NCBI RefSeq assembly: GCF_014268785.2
Contig: NZ_JABWRD020000003.1
Span: forward strand, 248,001 to 312,000
Reading direction: 5' to 3'
DNA: 64,000 nucleotides
DNA from: Pseudomonas shirazensis
GTDB lineage: Bacteria > Pseudomonadota > Gammaproteobacteria > Pseudomonadales > Pseudomonadaceae
How positions within the stretch are numbered: position 1 is the stretch's first letter; the number at the start of each line of letters is the position of its first letter. A program made the position numbers and the translations under genes. The notes beneath the pieces were generated by a model, which was not told where the DNA came from, made no database searches, and was given only the letters and a program-made list of their open reading frames with translations. Shown piece after piece: positions 45,522 through 53,292 of this stretch.

Positions 45522-45547
45522 TGTAGTCCGCGTCGGGGCATACTACA
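45522..45547. promoter_or_regulatory. RccR-type split palindrome upstream of glcB
   Basis: TGTAGT at 45522-45527 and ACTACA at 45542-45547 are perfect inverted half-sites with 14 bases between. The long spacing differs from the N3 form at aceE, but the half-sites are identical. I recall RccR as binding glcB and aceE through such half-sites with KDPG as ligand. The site is about 170-195 bases before the glcB start. Confidence 0.6.
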
Positions 45548-45589
45548 TGAAGCAGCAGGCGGGTGAACATCAGACTAAAAGCGTCGCTG

Positions 45590-45607
45590 TGCGACCATTT
45601 GGTCGCA
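45590..45607. promoter_or_regulatory. Unassigned palindrome TGCGACC-N4-GGTCGCA upstream of glcB
   Basis: TGCGACCATTTGGTCGCA has perfect 7-base arms. It is the partner of the 17-base site upstream of aceE (21188-21204). It may act on glcB, on the divergent GcvR-like gene, or both. Confidence 0.5.
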
Positions 45608-45800
45608 TAGGGTCACGCTGGGAAGCCGCATGTTCGCAAAAAACAGGTAGATTGTTCCAGATAAATCTTGAAACAGTACACGATTAGTCATTCGGACTGC
45701 CCTGCGGCAGGTTGCCACAGCTTGCCTATACTCACTCGATTGCCAGCCTTTGCGCCGTGTTCGGCCTGGCTGAAACCTTGGCAGGGCAGAGGAGTACGCA

Positions 45801-46319
45801 GTGGACCACCTAGTATTGACCGTGATCGCCCCTGACCAGGCCGGGCAGGTAGAACGGATTGCCCAGTGCATCGCCAGCCACAACGGCAACTGGCTGGAAA
45901 GCCGCATGTCGCGCATGGCCGGGCAGTTTGCCGGGATCCTGCGGGTGGCGGTGCCGACTGAGTCCCACGCTGAATTGGTCAAAGCGCTGGAGCAACTGAT
46001 CAGCCACAACATCCGCGTGCTGATCGCCGAGAGCGGCGCTGAGCCTGCGGCTAACTGGAAGCCAATCAGTATGGAACTGGTGGGCAATGACCGCCCAGGT
46101 ATCGTTCGCGACATTACCCGATTGCTGGCAGACAAGGGGGTAAATCTGGAGCGCTTCACCACTGAAGTGCGCCCGGCGCCGATGAGCAGCGAGCCACTGT
46201 TCCACGCCAACGCGCTGCTGGCGTTGCCGATGGCGCTTTCGTTGGAGGATCTGCAGCAGAGCCTGGAAGCGCTGGCCGATGATTTGATGGTCGAACTTGA
46301 GCTGCGCGCAGAGGAGTAG
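45801..46319 (+). CDS. GcvR-like ACT-domain regulatory protein
   Basis: The 172-residue protein has two ACT domains (VLTVIAPDQAGQVERIAQCI about 5-80 and MELVGNDRPGIVRDITRLLA about 92-170). This is the arrangement of GcvR, which in E. coli acts as co-repressor with GcvA of the glycine cleavage system. GTG start with GAGGAG upstream. No gcv genes are in the window, so orthology is by family only. A REP doublet follows. Confidence 0.8.
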   Translation: MDHLVLTVIAPDQAGQVERIAQCIASHNGNWLESRMSRMAGQFAGILRVAVPTESHAELVKALEQLISHNIRVLIAESGAEPAANWKPISMELVGNDRPGIVRDITRLLADKGVNLERFTTEVRPAPMSSEPLFHANALLALPMALSLEDLQQSLEALADDLMVELELRAEE

Positions 46320-46329
46320 GTGGGTGCAT

Positions 46330-46450
46330 TGGGGCTGCTTTGCAGCCCTTTCGCGACACGAGGCCGCTCCTACAAAAATCCGCGCCAACCAGTCGTACGC
46401 GGTCCCTGTAGGAGCGGCTTGTGTCGCGAAGGGGCGCATAGCGCCCCCAG
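46330..46450. repeat. REP doublet
   Basis: Two facing REPs match the 4817-4943 doublet closely: GCAGCCCTTTCGCGACAC followed by a GGCCGCTCCTACA arm, and the inverted partner TGTAGGAGCGGC, ending in GGGGCGCATAGCGCCCC. It follows the GcvR-like gene and may end its transcript. Confidence 0.85.
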
Positions 46451-46634
46451 CAGTGCTACGAGGCAATGCGGTTATCCCTGATTTACGGGGACGTCCCTGT
46501 GGATAACCTGGGGGCGTACCGCTTCAGCCCAATGCCCACGCCGCTTGCCGAGGATTGAGCAAAAAACGCTCAGTAATCAGGTGCTTGTGCACAAAGCGCG
46601 GGGATCAGCATGTGGATAACCTCTGGAGAGGTTG

Positions 46635-46663
46635 CTGCAGGCCACGCCAGCTGTGGCCTGCAG
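46635..46663. terminator. Hairpin near the rarD stop
   Basis: CTGCAGGCCAC (46635-46645) pairs perfectly with GTGGCCTGCAG (46653-46663) around a seven-base loop. A short TTTT follows on the plus strand. It lies about 20 bases past the rarD stop and is probably its terminator or mRNA stabiliser. Confidence 0.55.
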
Positions 46664-46682
46664 GCTTTTGGTCATTTATTGA

Positions 46683-47570
46683 TCAGGTGCGCTTGCGCAC
46701 TTTAAGCCAGGCATCCACGCTGTACAGCGCCAAACCGGCCCAGATGAACATGAATGCGACCAGCGTGCTCGACGACAGGTGCTCGTCAAACAGCAGCACC
46801 GCCTGCAACAGCACCAGGCTCGGTGCCAGGTACTGCAGGAAGCCCAAGGTGGTATAGGGCAGGTGTCGCGCGGCTGCGTTGAAGCACACCAACGGGATCA
46901 GCGTGACCGGCCCGGCGGCAATCAGCCAGAGCGCTTCAGTGCTGCTGAAGAAATCCCCCTGCGTGCTGCTGGCAGCCGGGTGCAGCAACAGCCAGCCTGC
47001 GGCTAGCGGTACCAGCATCCAGGTTTCCACCACCAGCCCGGGCAGTGCCGCGACGGGTGCCTGCTTGCGAATCAGCCCATAGAAGCCAAAGGTCAGCGCC
47101 AGCACCAGCGACACCCACGGCAGGCTGCCAACCTGCCACACCTGCTGCGCGACCCCGACCGCTGCCAGGCCGACCGCCAGCCACTGCAGCCGCCGCAAAC
47201 GCTCGCCGAGCAGGAGCATGCCCAGCAGCACGTTGATCAATGGGTTGATGTAATAGCCGAGGCTGGCTTCGAGCATGCGCCCGTTGTTTACCGCCCAAAC
47301 ATAGGTCAGCCAGTTGCCGGCGATCAGCGTACCGCTCAGGGCGAGGATTGCCAGGCGCTTGGGGTGGTCGCGCAACTCGCGCCACCAGCCGGGGTGCTTC
47401 CACACCAGCAGTAACAGCGAACCGAACAACGCCGACCAGAGCACCCGGTGGACGATGATCTCGACCGCCGGCACGCTCTGAATGGCTTTGAAGTACAGCG
47501 GGAACAGGCCCCAGATGATGTAGGCCGTCAGGCCGAGAATATACCCGCGACGCGGGTTTGCAGCGTGCAT
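46683..47570 (-). CDS. rarD: RarD-type EamA transporter
   Basis: The 295-residue membrane protein of the drug/metabolite transporter superfamily has ten predicted helices in two EamA repeats. The N-terminus YILGLTAYIIWGLFPLYFKA and the motif NWLTYVWAVNNGRMLEASLGY are characteristic of RarD. The substrate is not established; RarD is named from chloramphenicol sensitivity in P. aeruginosa. It is monocistronic. Confidence 0.88.
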   Translation of the reverse strand: MHAANPRRGYILGLTAYIIWGLFPLYFKAIQSVPAVEIIVHRVLWSALFGSLLLLVWKHPGWWRELRDHPKRLAILALSGTLIAGNWLTYVWAVNNGRMLEASLGYYINPLINVLLGMLLLGERLRRLQWLAVGLAAVGVAQQVWQVGSLPWVSLVLALTFGFYGLIRKQAPVAALPGLVVETWMLVPLAAGWLLLHPAASSTQGDFFSSTEALWLIAAGPVTLIPLVCFNAAARHLPYTTLGFLQYLAPSLVLLQAVLLFDEHLSSSTLVAFMFIWAGLALYSVDAWLKVRKRT

Positions 47571-47632
47571 GCCGAATCCTTGCTTAGGTAGCTAAATAAC
47601 AGCACCTATTGTAGACAGACCTGCACCTGCTC

Positions 47633-48607
47633 CTAGAACAATTTCAGCGGCGCTTCGTCCAGCGCCGAGATCTGCTCACGCAACGCCAGGATCTGATCGC
47701 CCCAGTAGCGCGGCTGGCCAAACCAGGGGAAGCTGCGCGGGAACGCCGGGTCGTCCCAGCGCCGCGCCAGCCAGGCGCTGTAGTGCAACTGGCGCAAGGC
47801 CCGCAGCGGCTCGATCAGCGGCAGCTCGCGCGGGTCGAAGTCGTGGAACTCGTTGTAGCCGTCGATCAGCTCGGCCAACTGGCCCAGGCGTTCTTCGCGG
47901 CTGCCGGCGAGCATCATCCACAGGTCCTGCACTGCCGGGCCCGTCCGGCAGTCGTCCAGATCGACCAAATGGTAGGCGTCTTCGCGGTGCATGATGTTGC
48001 CTGGGTGGCAGTCGCCGTGCAGGCGGATGGCCTGGTGCGGGGTGCGCGCGTAGATCGCTTCAACCCGTTTGAGCAGATCGCGAGCGACCGATTCATAAGC
48101 TGGTAGCAGTTCCTTGGGCACGTAGTTGCCGTCGAGCAAGGTCTGCAGCGAGGCATGCCCGAAGTTATCCACAGCGAGCGACTCACGGTGCACGAACGGC
48201 CGCGTGGCGCTGACTTTGTGCAGGCGCCCGAGCAACTGGCCTAGGGTATACAGCTGGTCGAGATTGCCCGGCTCTGGCGCCCGGCCGCCGCGGCGTGGGA
48301 ACAAGGCAAAGCGAAAGCCCTGATGTTCGAACAGGCTCTGGCCTTCATGGCTGATTGGCGCCACGACCGGCACTTCGCAGTCGGCAAGCTCGGCGGTAAA
48401 GGCATGTTCTTCGTGGATCTGTGCGTCGGTCCAACGCCCCGGCCGATAGAACTTGGCGATCAGCGGCTGCTGGTCTTCGATGCCTACCTGATAGACCCGG
48501 TTCTCGTAACTGTTGAGCGCCAGCACGCGGGCATCGCTGAGAAAGCCCAGGCTTTCTACCGCATCAAGGACCAGGTCGGGGGTGAGGGTATCGAAAGGGT
48601 GGGACAT
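47633..48607 (-). CDS. srkA: Stress response kinase A (YihE/SrkA)
   Basis: The 324-residue protein has a eukaryotic-like kinase fold of the APH family: NSYENRVYQVGIEDQQPLIAKFYRPGRW, the catalytic loop IRLHGDCHPGNIMH with Asp near residue 203, and HLVDLDDCRTGPA. SrkA protects E. coli from stress-induced death by counteracting MazF. I chose ATG 48607 (MSHPFDTLTPDLVLDAVESLG) with GGAG five bases upstream; the longer frame to 48640 lacks a ribosome site. Confidence 0.9.
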   Translation of the reverse strand: MSHPFDTLTPDLVLDAVESLGFLSDARVLALNSYENRVYQVGIEDQQPLIAKFYRPGRWTDAQIHEEHAFTAELADCEVPVVAPISHEGQSLFEHQGFRFALFPRRGGRAPEPGNLDQLYTLGQLLGRLHKVSATRPFVHRESLAVDNFGHASLQTLLDGNYVPKELLPAYESVARDLLKRVEAIYARTPHQAIRLHGDCHPGNIMHREDAYHLVDLDDCRTGPAVQDLWMMLAGSREERLGQLAELIDGYNEFHDFDPRELPLIEPLRALRQLHYSAWLARRWDDPAFPRSFPWFGQPRYWGDQILALREQISALDEAPLKLF

Positions 48608-48671
48608 TGGAGCTCCGCAGGGCGACATCGTGAGCACCATGGTACTCCATTACCCCTCGCACCGGAGGTCG

Positions 48672-49436
48672 CTAGGCCGGCACGCCCAGCAGTACATAAG
48701 CGGGATGGAACTGCGCACGTAGTTCGCTGCCGGTGGTCACCCCATGAGCTGTCAGCCACTGGCTCTCGGCAAAAGCGCAGAGGGTCTGGCCATTACTCAG
48801 TTGTAGGCGCACTTCGCAGCTGGCCTCTTCTTCAGCGAGCACTTCTGCGACCGTGGCGCCGAGCGTGTTGCTGCCTGGTTCTGCGGTGTCCTCCGGGCCG
48901 AGCAAGTGCACCCAGCCGGCCTTGAGCAAGGCCACTACCTTGCTGCCTGGCGCCAGTTCCAGCCGCTCGGTGCTGTCGCGGGTGATCAGCGCTTGAATCT
49001 GCAGCCCGCCACTCAGCGCCAGGGTCACCCGGTCATGCCGACCTTCGCTGCTCACTGCGCTGACCTCACCCTGCAACTGATTGCGCGCGCTGGTGCGCAG
49101 CATCAGCCGGCCGAGCAGGTCAAGGTCGCTACTGTGTTCGGCGGCCTCGAGCACTTGCGCCTGCAGCGCTTGCAGGCGCAAGTAAAGGCGCAGCACGCGC
49201 TGGCCCTCTGTAGACAACTGCGCGCCGCCACCACCACGGCCGCCGGTGCTGCGCACGACCAAGGGCTGCGCGGCAAGGTTGTTGAGCTCGTCGATGGCGT
49301 CCCAGGCGGACTTGTAACTGATCCCGGCAGCCTTCGCCGCGCGGGTGATCGAGCCCTGCTCGGCGATGTGCTGCAGCAAGGCGATGCGCTGCGGGCGGCG
49401 GGCGATGTGTTGGGTGAGCTGGGTGGGCAGAGACAT
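48672..49436 (-). CDS. modE: ModE-like molybdate-responsive transcriptional regulator
   Basis: The 254-residue protein has a winged helix-turn-helix (about 15-110, QGSITRAAKAAGISYKSAWDAIDELN and TGGRGGGGAQLS) followed by two Mop/TOBE domains (about 115-250, RNQLQGEVSAV and ALISRDS-like ITRDSTERL). This is ModE architecture; Mop domains bind molybdate or tungstate. The modABC genes are not next to it, so regulated targets lie elsewhere or it is a divergent ModE. Confidence 0.85.
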   Translation of the reverse strand: MSLPTQLTQHIARRPQRIALLQHIAEQGSITRAAKAAGISYKSAWDAIDELNNLAAQPLVVRSTGGRGGGGAQLSTEGQRVLRLYLRLQALQAQVLEAAEHSSDLDLLGRLMLRTSARNQLQGEVSAVSSEGRHDRVTLALSGGLQIQALITRDSTERLELAPGSKVVALLKAGWVHLLGPEDTAEPGSNTLGATVAEVLAEEEASCEVRLQLSNGQTLCAFAESQWLTAHGVTTGSELRAQFHPAYVLLGVPA

Positions 49437-49508
49437 GCGCTTGAGCCAGGCGGTGTGAGACTGGCGAAGTTGCCTCCCGTAGCGTCATCAGTCAACCCCG
49501 GCGCCCGC

Positions 49509-50246
49509 TCAGGCCTGGCCAGGTTTGGCCGTCCGCGCCAGGCAATAGACATCGACCCGCTGGGCGCCAGCCTTGCGCAGCAGCTTGGCAATGGCCTGGG
49601 CAGTGGCGCCGGTGGTCAGCACGTCGTCGACCACTGCCAGGTGCCGCCCTTCGACATCAACGCCAGGCGCCAGGGTAAACGCCTCACGCAGATTGCGCCG
49701 GCGCGCCCTGGCGCCGAGTTTTTGCTGGGCCGGGGTGTCGCGGCTACGCAGCAGCCAGCGCTCGTTGCAGGCGATGCCCAGTTGGCCTGACAGCCAGCGC
49801 GCAAGCATACCGGCCTGATTGAAGCCGCGCTGGCGCAGCCGACGCGCCGCCAAAGGCACTGGCAACAAGTATTCCGGCCTGGGCAAGCCTTCGGCGTAGC
49901 GATGCGCCAAGGCATCCCCGAGCAAGCCCGCCAGCAAACGACCGAGGGGCCACTGCCCGCGATGCTTGAAGCGACTGATCAGGCTGTCCAGCGGGAAGCC
50001 GAAATGCCACGGCGCAATCACCTGGCTGAAGGCCGGTGGCCTGCGGTGGCAGGGGCTGCAATGCAGGCCGGCGATGGCCAGCGGTAACGCACAGCGCAGG
50101 CATTGCTCCTCCAGCCAGGGCAATTCCTGCTCGCAGACGCTGCACAGTGGGTAGGGCTGATAAGTGGGTTCATCACACAGCAAACACATTTGATTAATAT
50201 TTGTACATTTGTAAACCAGCCATCTGAGTATTGGTTGACAGTCCAT
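49509..50246 (-). CDS. comF: ComF family phosphoribosyltransferase-like protein
   Basis: The 245-residue protein has an N-terminal zinc-finger-like region with CxxC pairs (CLLCDEP, CSVC, CLRC, CSPC) and a C-terminal phosphoribosyltransferase fold with AVVDDVLTTGATA. It is needed for DNA uptake in competent bacteria and related to replication-restart in others. I chose ATG 50246 (MDCQPILRWL), the form usual in Pseudomonas. Its promoter region overlaps the BirA-type bio operator, which may link the two divergent genes. Confidence 0.85.
   Translation of the reverse strand: MDCQPILRWLVYKCTNINQMCLLCDEPTYQPYPLCSVCEQELPWLEEQCLRCALPLAIAGLHCSPCHRRPPAFSQVIAPWHFGFPLDSLISRFKHRGQWPLGRLLAGLLGDALAHRYAEGLPRPEYLLPVPLAARRLRQRGFNQAGMLARWLSGQLGIACNERWLLRSRDTPAQQKLGARARRRNLREAFTLAPGVDVEGRHLAVVDDVLTTGATAQAIAKLLRKAGAQRVDVYCLARTAKPGQA
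50209..50240. promoter_or_regulatory. BirA-type operator of the biotin operon
   Basis: TTGTAAACC at 50209-50217, a 15-base spacer, and GGTTGACA at 50233-50240 match the gamma-proteobacterial BirA site TTGTAAACC-N15-GGTTTACAA in 7 of 9 right-arm bases. The right arm contains the -35 TTGACA of the bioB promoter (50235-50240; -10-like TAAATA at 50257-50262). Biotinyl-AMP-bound BirA would block this promoter. It could also affect comF, whose start lies only six bases to the right. Confidence 0.85.
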
Positions 50247-50335
50247 GGCCCTTCCGTAAATATTGCGCCTATCCGTGATGCGCTGGCGGCTTTCTTGGCC
50301 TGCGCGCCAGTCAGAGCCTAGATAAGGAAACGCCG

Positions 50336-51394
50336 ATGAGCGCCAGCACAATTGCTACAACACGTCACGACTGGGGCCTGGCCGAGGTCAAGGCGCTGTT
50401 CCAGCAGCCCTTTAATGATTTGTTGTTCCAGGCGCAAAGCGTGCACCGCGCGCATTTCGATCCCAACCGTGTGCAGGTCTCGACCCTGCTGTCGATCAAG
50501 ACCGGCGCCTGCCCGGAAGACTGCAAATACTGTCCGCAGTCCGGCCACTACAACACCGGGCTGGAAAAGCAAAAGCTGATGGAAGTGCAAAAGGTGCTGG
50601 AAGAGGCCGCCCGCGCCAAAGCCATCGGCTCGACGCGCTTCTGCATGGGCGCGGCCTGGAAGCATCCGTCGGCCAAAGACATGCCTTACGTGCTGGAGAT
50701 GGTCAAAGGGGTCAAGGCATTGGGCCTGGAAACCTGCATGACCCTCGGCAAGCTAGACCAGGACCAGACCGCCGCGCTGGCCCAGGCTGGCCTGGACTAC
50801 TACAACCACAACCTCGACACCTCGCCTGAGTTCTACGCCAGCATCATCACCACCCGCACCTACAGCGAGCGCCTGCAGACCCTGGCCTATGTGCGTGACG
50901 CCGGCATGAAGATCTGCTCCGGCGGCATCCTCGGCATGGGTGAGTCGCTGGACGACCGCGCCGGGCTGCTGATTCAGCTGGCCAACCTGCCCGAGCATCC
51001 TGAGTCGGTACCGATCAACATGCTGGTCAAGGTTGCCGGCACGCCGCTGGCTGAAGAAGCCGACGTCGACCCGTTCGATTTCATCCGTATGCTCGCGGTC
51101 GCACGGATTCTCATGCCCAAGTCGCACGTACGGCTGTCAGCCGGGCGTGAGCAGATGAACGAGCAGATGCAGGCGCTGGCCTTCATGGCCGGGGCCAACT
51201 CGATCTTCTACGGGGAAAAACTGCTGACCACGGCCAACCCACAAGCCGACAAGGACATGCAGCTGTTCGCCCGCCTCGGGATCAAGCCGGAAGCGCGCGA
51301 AGAGCACGCTGACGAAGTGCATCAGGCAGCCATCGAGCAGGCCCTGGTCGAGCAGCGCAGCAGCGAGATGTTCTACGACGCAGCGTCGGCCTGA
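50336..51394 (+). CDS. bioB: Biotin synthase
   Basis: The 352-residue radical-SAM enzyme inserts sulfur into dethiobiotin. The 4Fe-4S motif CPEDCKYC carries Cys59, Cys63 and Cys66. Further family motifs include FCMGAAWK, YYNHNLDTSPEFY, CSGGILGMGE and SAGREQM. TAAGGAAACGCCG precedes the ATG. It is first in bioBFHCD, with bioF starting one base after its stop. bioA is not in the window. Confidence 0.98.
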   Translation: MSASTIATTRHDWGLAEVKALFQQPFNDLLFQAQSVHRAHFDPNRVQVSTLLSIKTGACPEDCKYCPQSGHYNTGLEKQKLMEVQKVLEEAARAKAIGSTRFCMGAAWKHPSAKDMPYVLEMVKGVKALGLETCMTLGKLDQDQTAALAQAGLDYYNHNLDTSPEFYASIITTRTYSERLQTLAYVRDAGMKICSGGILGMGESLDDRAGLLIQLANLPEHPESVPINMLVKVAGTPLAEEADVDPFDFIRMLAVARILMPKSHVRLSAGREQMNEQMQALAFMAGANSIFYGEKLLTTANPQADKDMQLFARLGIKPEAREEHADEVHQAAIEQALVEQRSSEMFYDAASA

Positions 51395-51395
51395 A

Positions 51396-52568
51396 ATGGC
51401 CTTTGACCTCACCGCGCGCCTGGCCGAACGGCGTGCGGCCGATCTGTATCGGCAACGGCCGCTGCTGCAGACCGCGCAGGGGCCGCAGGTGGTGGTCGAC
51501 GGCCAGCCGCTGCTGGCCTTCTGCAACAACGATTACCTCGGCCTGGCCAATCATCCTGAGGTGATCGCTGCCTGGCGCGCCGGCGCCGAGCGCTGGGGTG
51601 TTGGTGGCGGTGCTTCGCATCTGGTCATCGGCCACAGCACCCCGCATCACCAGCTTGAAGAAGCCCTGGCCGAGCTGACCGGGCGGCCGCGTGCGCTGCT
51701 GTTTTCCACCGGCTACATGGCCAACCTCGGTGCCATCACCGCGTTGGTCGGACAGGGCGACACGGTGCTGCAAGACCGCCTCAACCACGCTTCGCTGCTC
51801 GATGGCGGCCTGCTCAGCGGTGCGCGCTTCAATCGTTATCTGCACAACGATGTGCAGAGCCTGGCCAGCCGCCTGCAGCGGGCGACCGGCAATACCCTGG
51901 TGGTTACCGATGGCGTGTTCAGCATGGATGGCGATCTCGCCGACCTGCCCGCACTGGCCGCGACCGCCCGCGCAGCGAATGCCTGGCTGATGGTCGATGA
52001 TGCCCACGGCCTCGGCACCCTGGGCGCCAACGGCGGCGGAATTGTCGAGCACTTCGGCCTTGGTCTGGAGCAGGTGCCCGTGTTGATCGGCACCCTCGGC
52101 AAAGCCTGCGGCACCGCAGGTGCGTTTGTTGCCGGCAGTGATGATTTGATCGAGGCACTGGTGCAGTTCGCTCGGCCCTACATCTACACCACCAGCCAAC
52201 CGCCGGCGCTGGCCTGCGCCACGCTCAAGAGCCTGCAGCTGCTGCGTGACGAAAGCTGGCGGCGCGAGCAGTTGGCGGCGTTGATCCGCCAGTTCCGCGA
52301 GGGGGCAGAGCAGATCGGCCTGCAACTGATGGACAGTCAGACGCCGATTCAGCCGATCCTGATCGGCGACAGCGGCCGTGCTGTGCGCCTGTCGCAGATG
52401 CTGCGCGAACGCGGCTTGCTGGTGACCGCTATCCGCCCGCCGACAGTACCAGCCGGCAGTGCGCGGCTGCGGGTGACCTTGAGCGCGGCGCACACCGAGG
52501 CGCAGGTGCAGCTATTGTTGAATGCATTGGCAGACTGTTATCCACAACTGGAGCGCGCCGATGCGTAA
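51396..52568 (+). CDS. bioF: 8-amino-7-oxononanoate synthase
   Basis: The 390-residue PLP enzyme condenses pimeloyl-ACP with alanine to give KAPA. PLP Lys236 lies in GTLGKACGTAGAF. MVDDAHGLGTLG and YIYTTSQPPALA are family motifs. It overlaps bioH by eight bases. A perfect DnaA-box sequence (52538-52546) lies in its 3' end, probably by chance. Confidence 0.97.
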   Translation: MAFDLTARLAERRAADLYRQRPLLQTAQGPQVVVDGQPLLAFCNNDYLGLANHPEVIAAWRAGAERWGVGGGASHLVIGHSTPHHQLEEALAELTGRPRALLFSTGYMANLGAITALVGQGDTVLQDRLNHASLLDGGLLSGARFNRYLHNDVQSLASRLQRATGNTLVVTDGVFSMDGDLADLPALAATARAANAWLMVDDAHGLGTLGANGGGIVEHFGLGLEQVPVLIGTLGKACGTAGAFVAGSDDLIEALVQFARPYIYTTSQPPALACATLKSLQLLRDESWRREQLAALIRQFREGAEQIGLQLMDSQTPIQPILIGDSGRAVRLSQMLRERGLLVTAIRPPTVPAGSARLRVTLSAAHTEAQVQLLLNALADCYPQLERADA

Positions 52569-53292
52569 TCGCCTGATTCTCTTGCCCGGCTGGGGGCTGG
52601 GTACTGCTGCACTGCATCCATTGGCGGCAAGCCTGCGCGCGCAGGATTCGCGCTTGCAGGTCGACCTGCTGCCGCTGCCGGAATTGCCCGACGGCGATGT
52701 CCAGGCCTGGGTCGAGCATCTTGATCGCACCCTGCCCCAGGATACCTGGCTGGGCGGGTGGTCACTGGGCGGGATGCTTGCCAGCGAACTGGCGCGCAAG
52801 CGCGGTGATCGCTGCTGCGGCCTGCTGACCCTGGCCAGTAATCCTAGTTTCGTAAGCCGCGCCGACTGGCCGCACGGCATGCCGGCAGACACCTTCAGCA
52901 CCTTTGTCGACGGCTGTCGCAGCCATCTGCAGGTCACCCTGAAGCGCTTTCGCTCGTTGTGTACCCAGGGCGCGCCGGATCAACTGGCCGTGCTCAAGCA
53001 ACTCAATGTCGGCCTGCCGAGCACTGATCCGCTGTACCTGATGAGCGGCCTGAAGGTGCTGGGCAAGCTGGATACCCGCGACGCCTTGGTGGAGTACACC
53101 GGGCCGCAGTTGCACCTGTTTGCCGGCAGCGATGTGCTGGTCCCGGCAGAGGCAGCCAAGGCGCTGTGCGAGCTGGTCCCGGACGTCGAGGTCGGTCTGG
53201 TTGAAAACACCTCGCATGCCTTCCTGCTGGAATATCCGCAGGATCTGGCGGCGGGCATCAAGAATTTTTTGCACGAGAGCGGCGATGACTGA
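52561..53292 (+). CDS. bioH: Pimeloyl-ACP methyl ester esterase
   Basis: The 243-residue alpha/beta hydrolase removes the methyl ester from pimeloyl-ACP methyl ester. The nucleophile Ser68 is in GGWSLGG; SDVLVP and the late ENTSHAF supply Asp and His. I chose ATG 52561 (MRNRLILLPGWGLG). It overlaps bioF and bioC by eight bases each. Confidence 0.95.
   Translation: MRNRLILLPGWGLGTAALHPLAASLRAQDSRLQVDLLPLPELPDGDVQAWVEHLDRTLPQDTWLGGWSLGGMLASELARKRGDRCCGLLTLASNPSFVSRADWPHGMPADTFSTFVDGCRSHLQVTLKRFRSLCTQGAPDQLAVLKQLNVGLPSTDPLYLMSGLKVLGKLDTRDALVEYTGPQLHLFAGSDVLVPAEAAKALCELVPDVEVGLVENTSHAFLLEYPQDLAAGIKNFLHESGDD

Larger units (their letters stand above)
45352..45800. other. glcB-gcvR divergent intergenic region
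   Basis: This 449-base gap holds the two glcB-side palindromes listed separately and the promoter region of the GcvR-like gene. Short frames exist but none has a good ribosome site or family character. I see no RNA gene. Confidence 0.6.
46320..46682. other. Intergenic region with REP doublet and two DnaA boxes
   Basis: This 363-base gap after the GcvR-like gene holds a REP doublet (46330-46450), two perfect DnaA-box sequences TGTGGATAA (46498-46506 and 46611-46619), a palindromic TTGTGCACAA near 46585-46594, and a hairpin before rarD. I see no gene in it. Confidence 0.65.

Noticed and set aside
45352..45800. Glycine riboswitch upstream of the GcvR-like gene
   Set aside because: I see no tandem aptamer pattern, and the protein is a regulator rather than a gcv enzyme or transporter.
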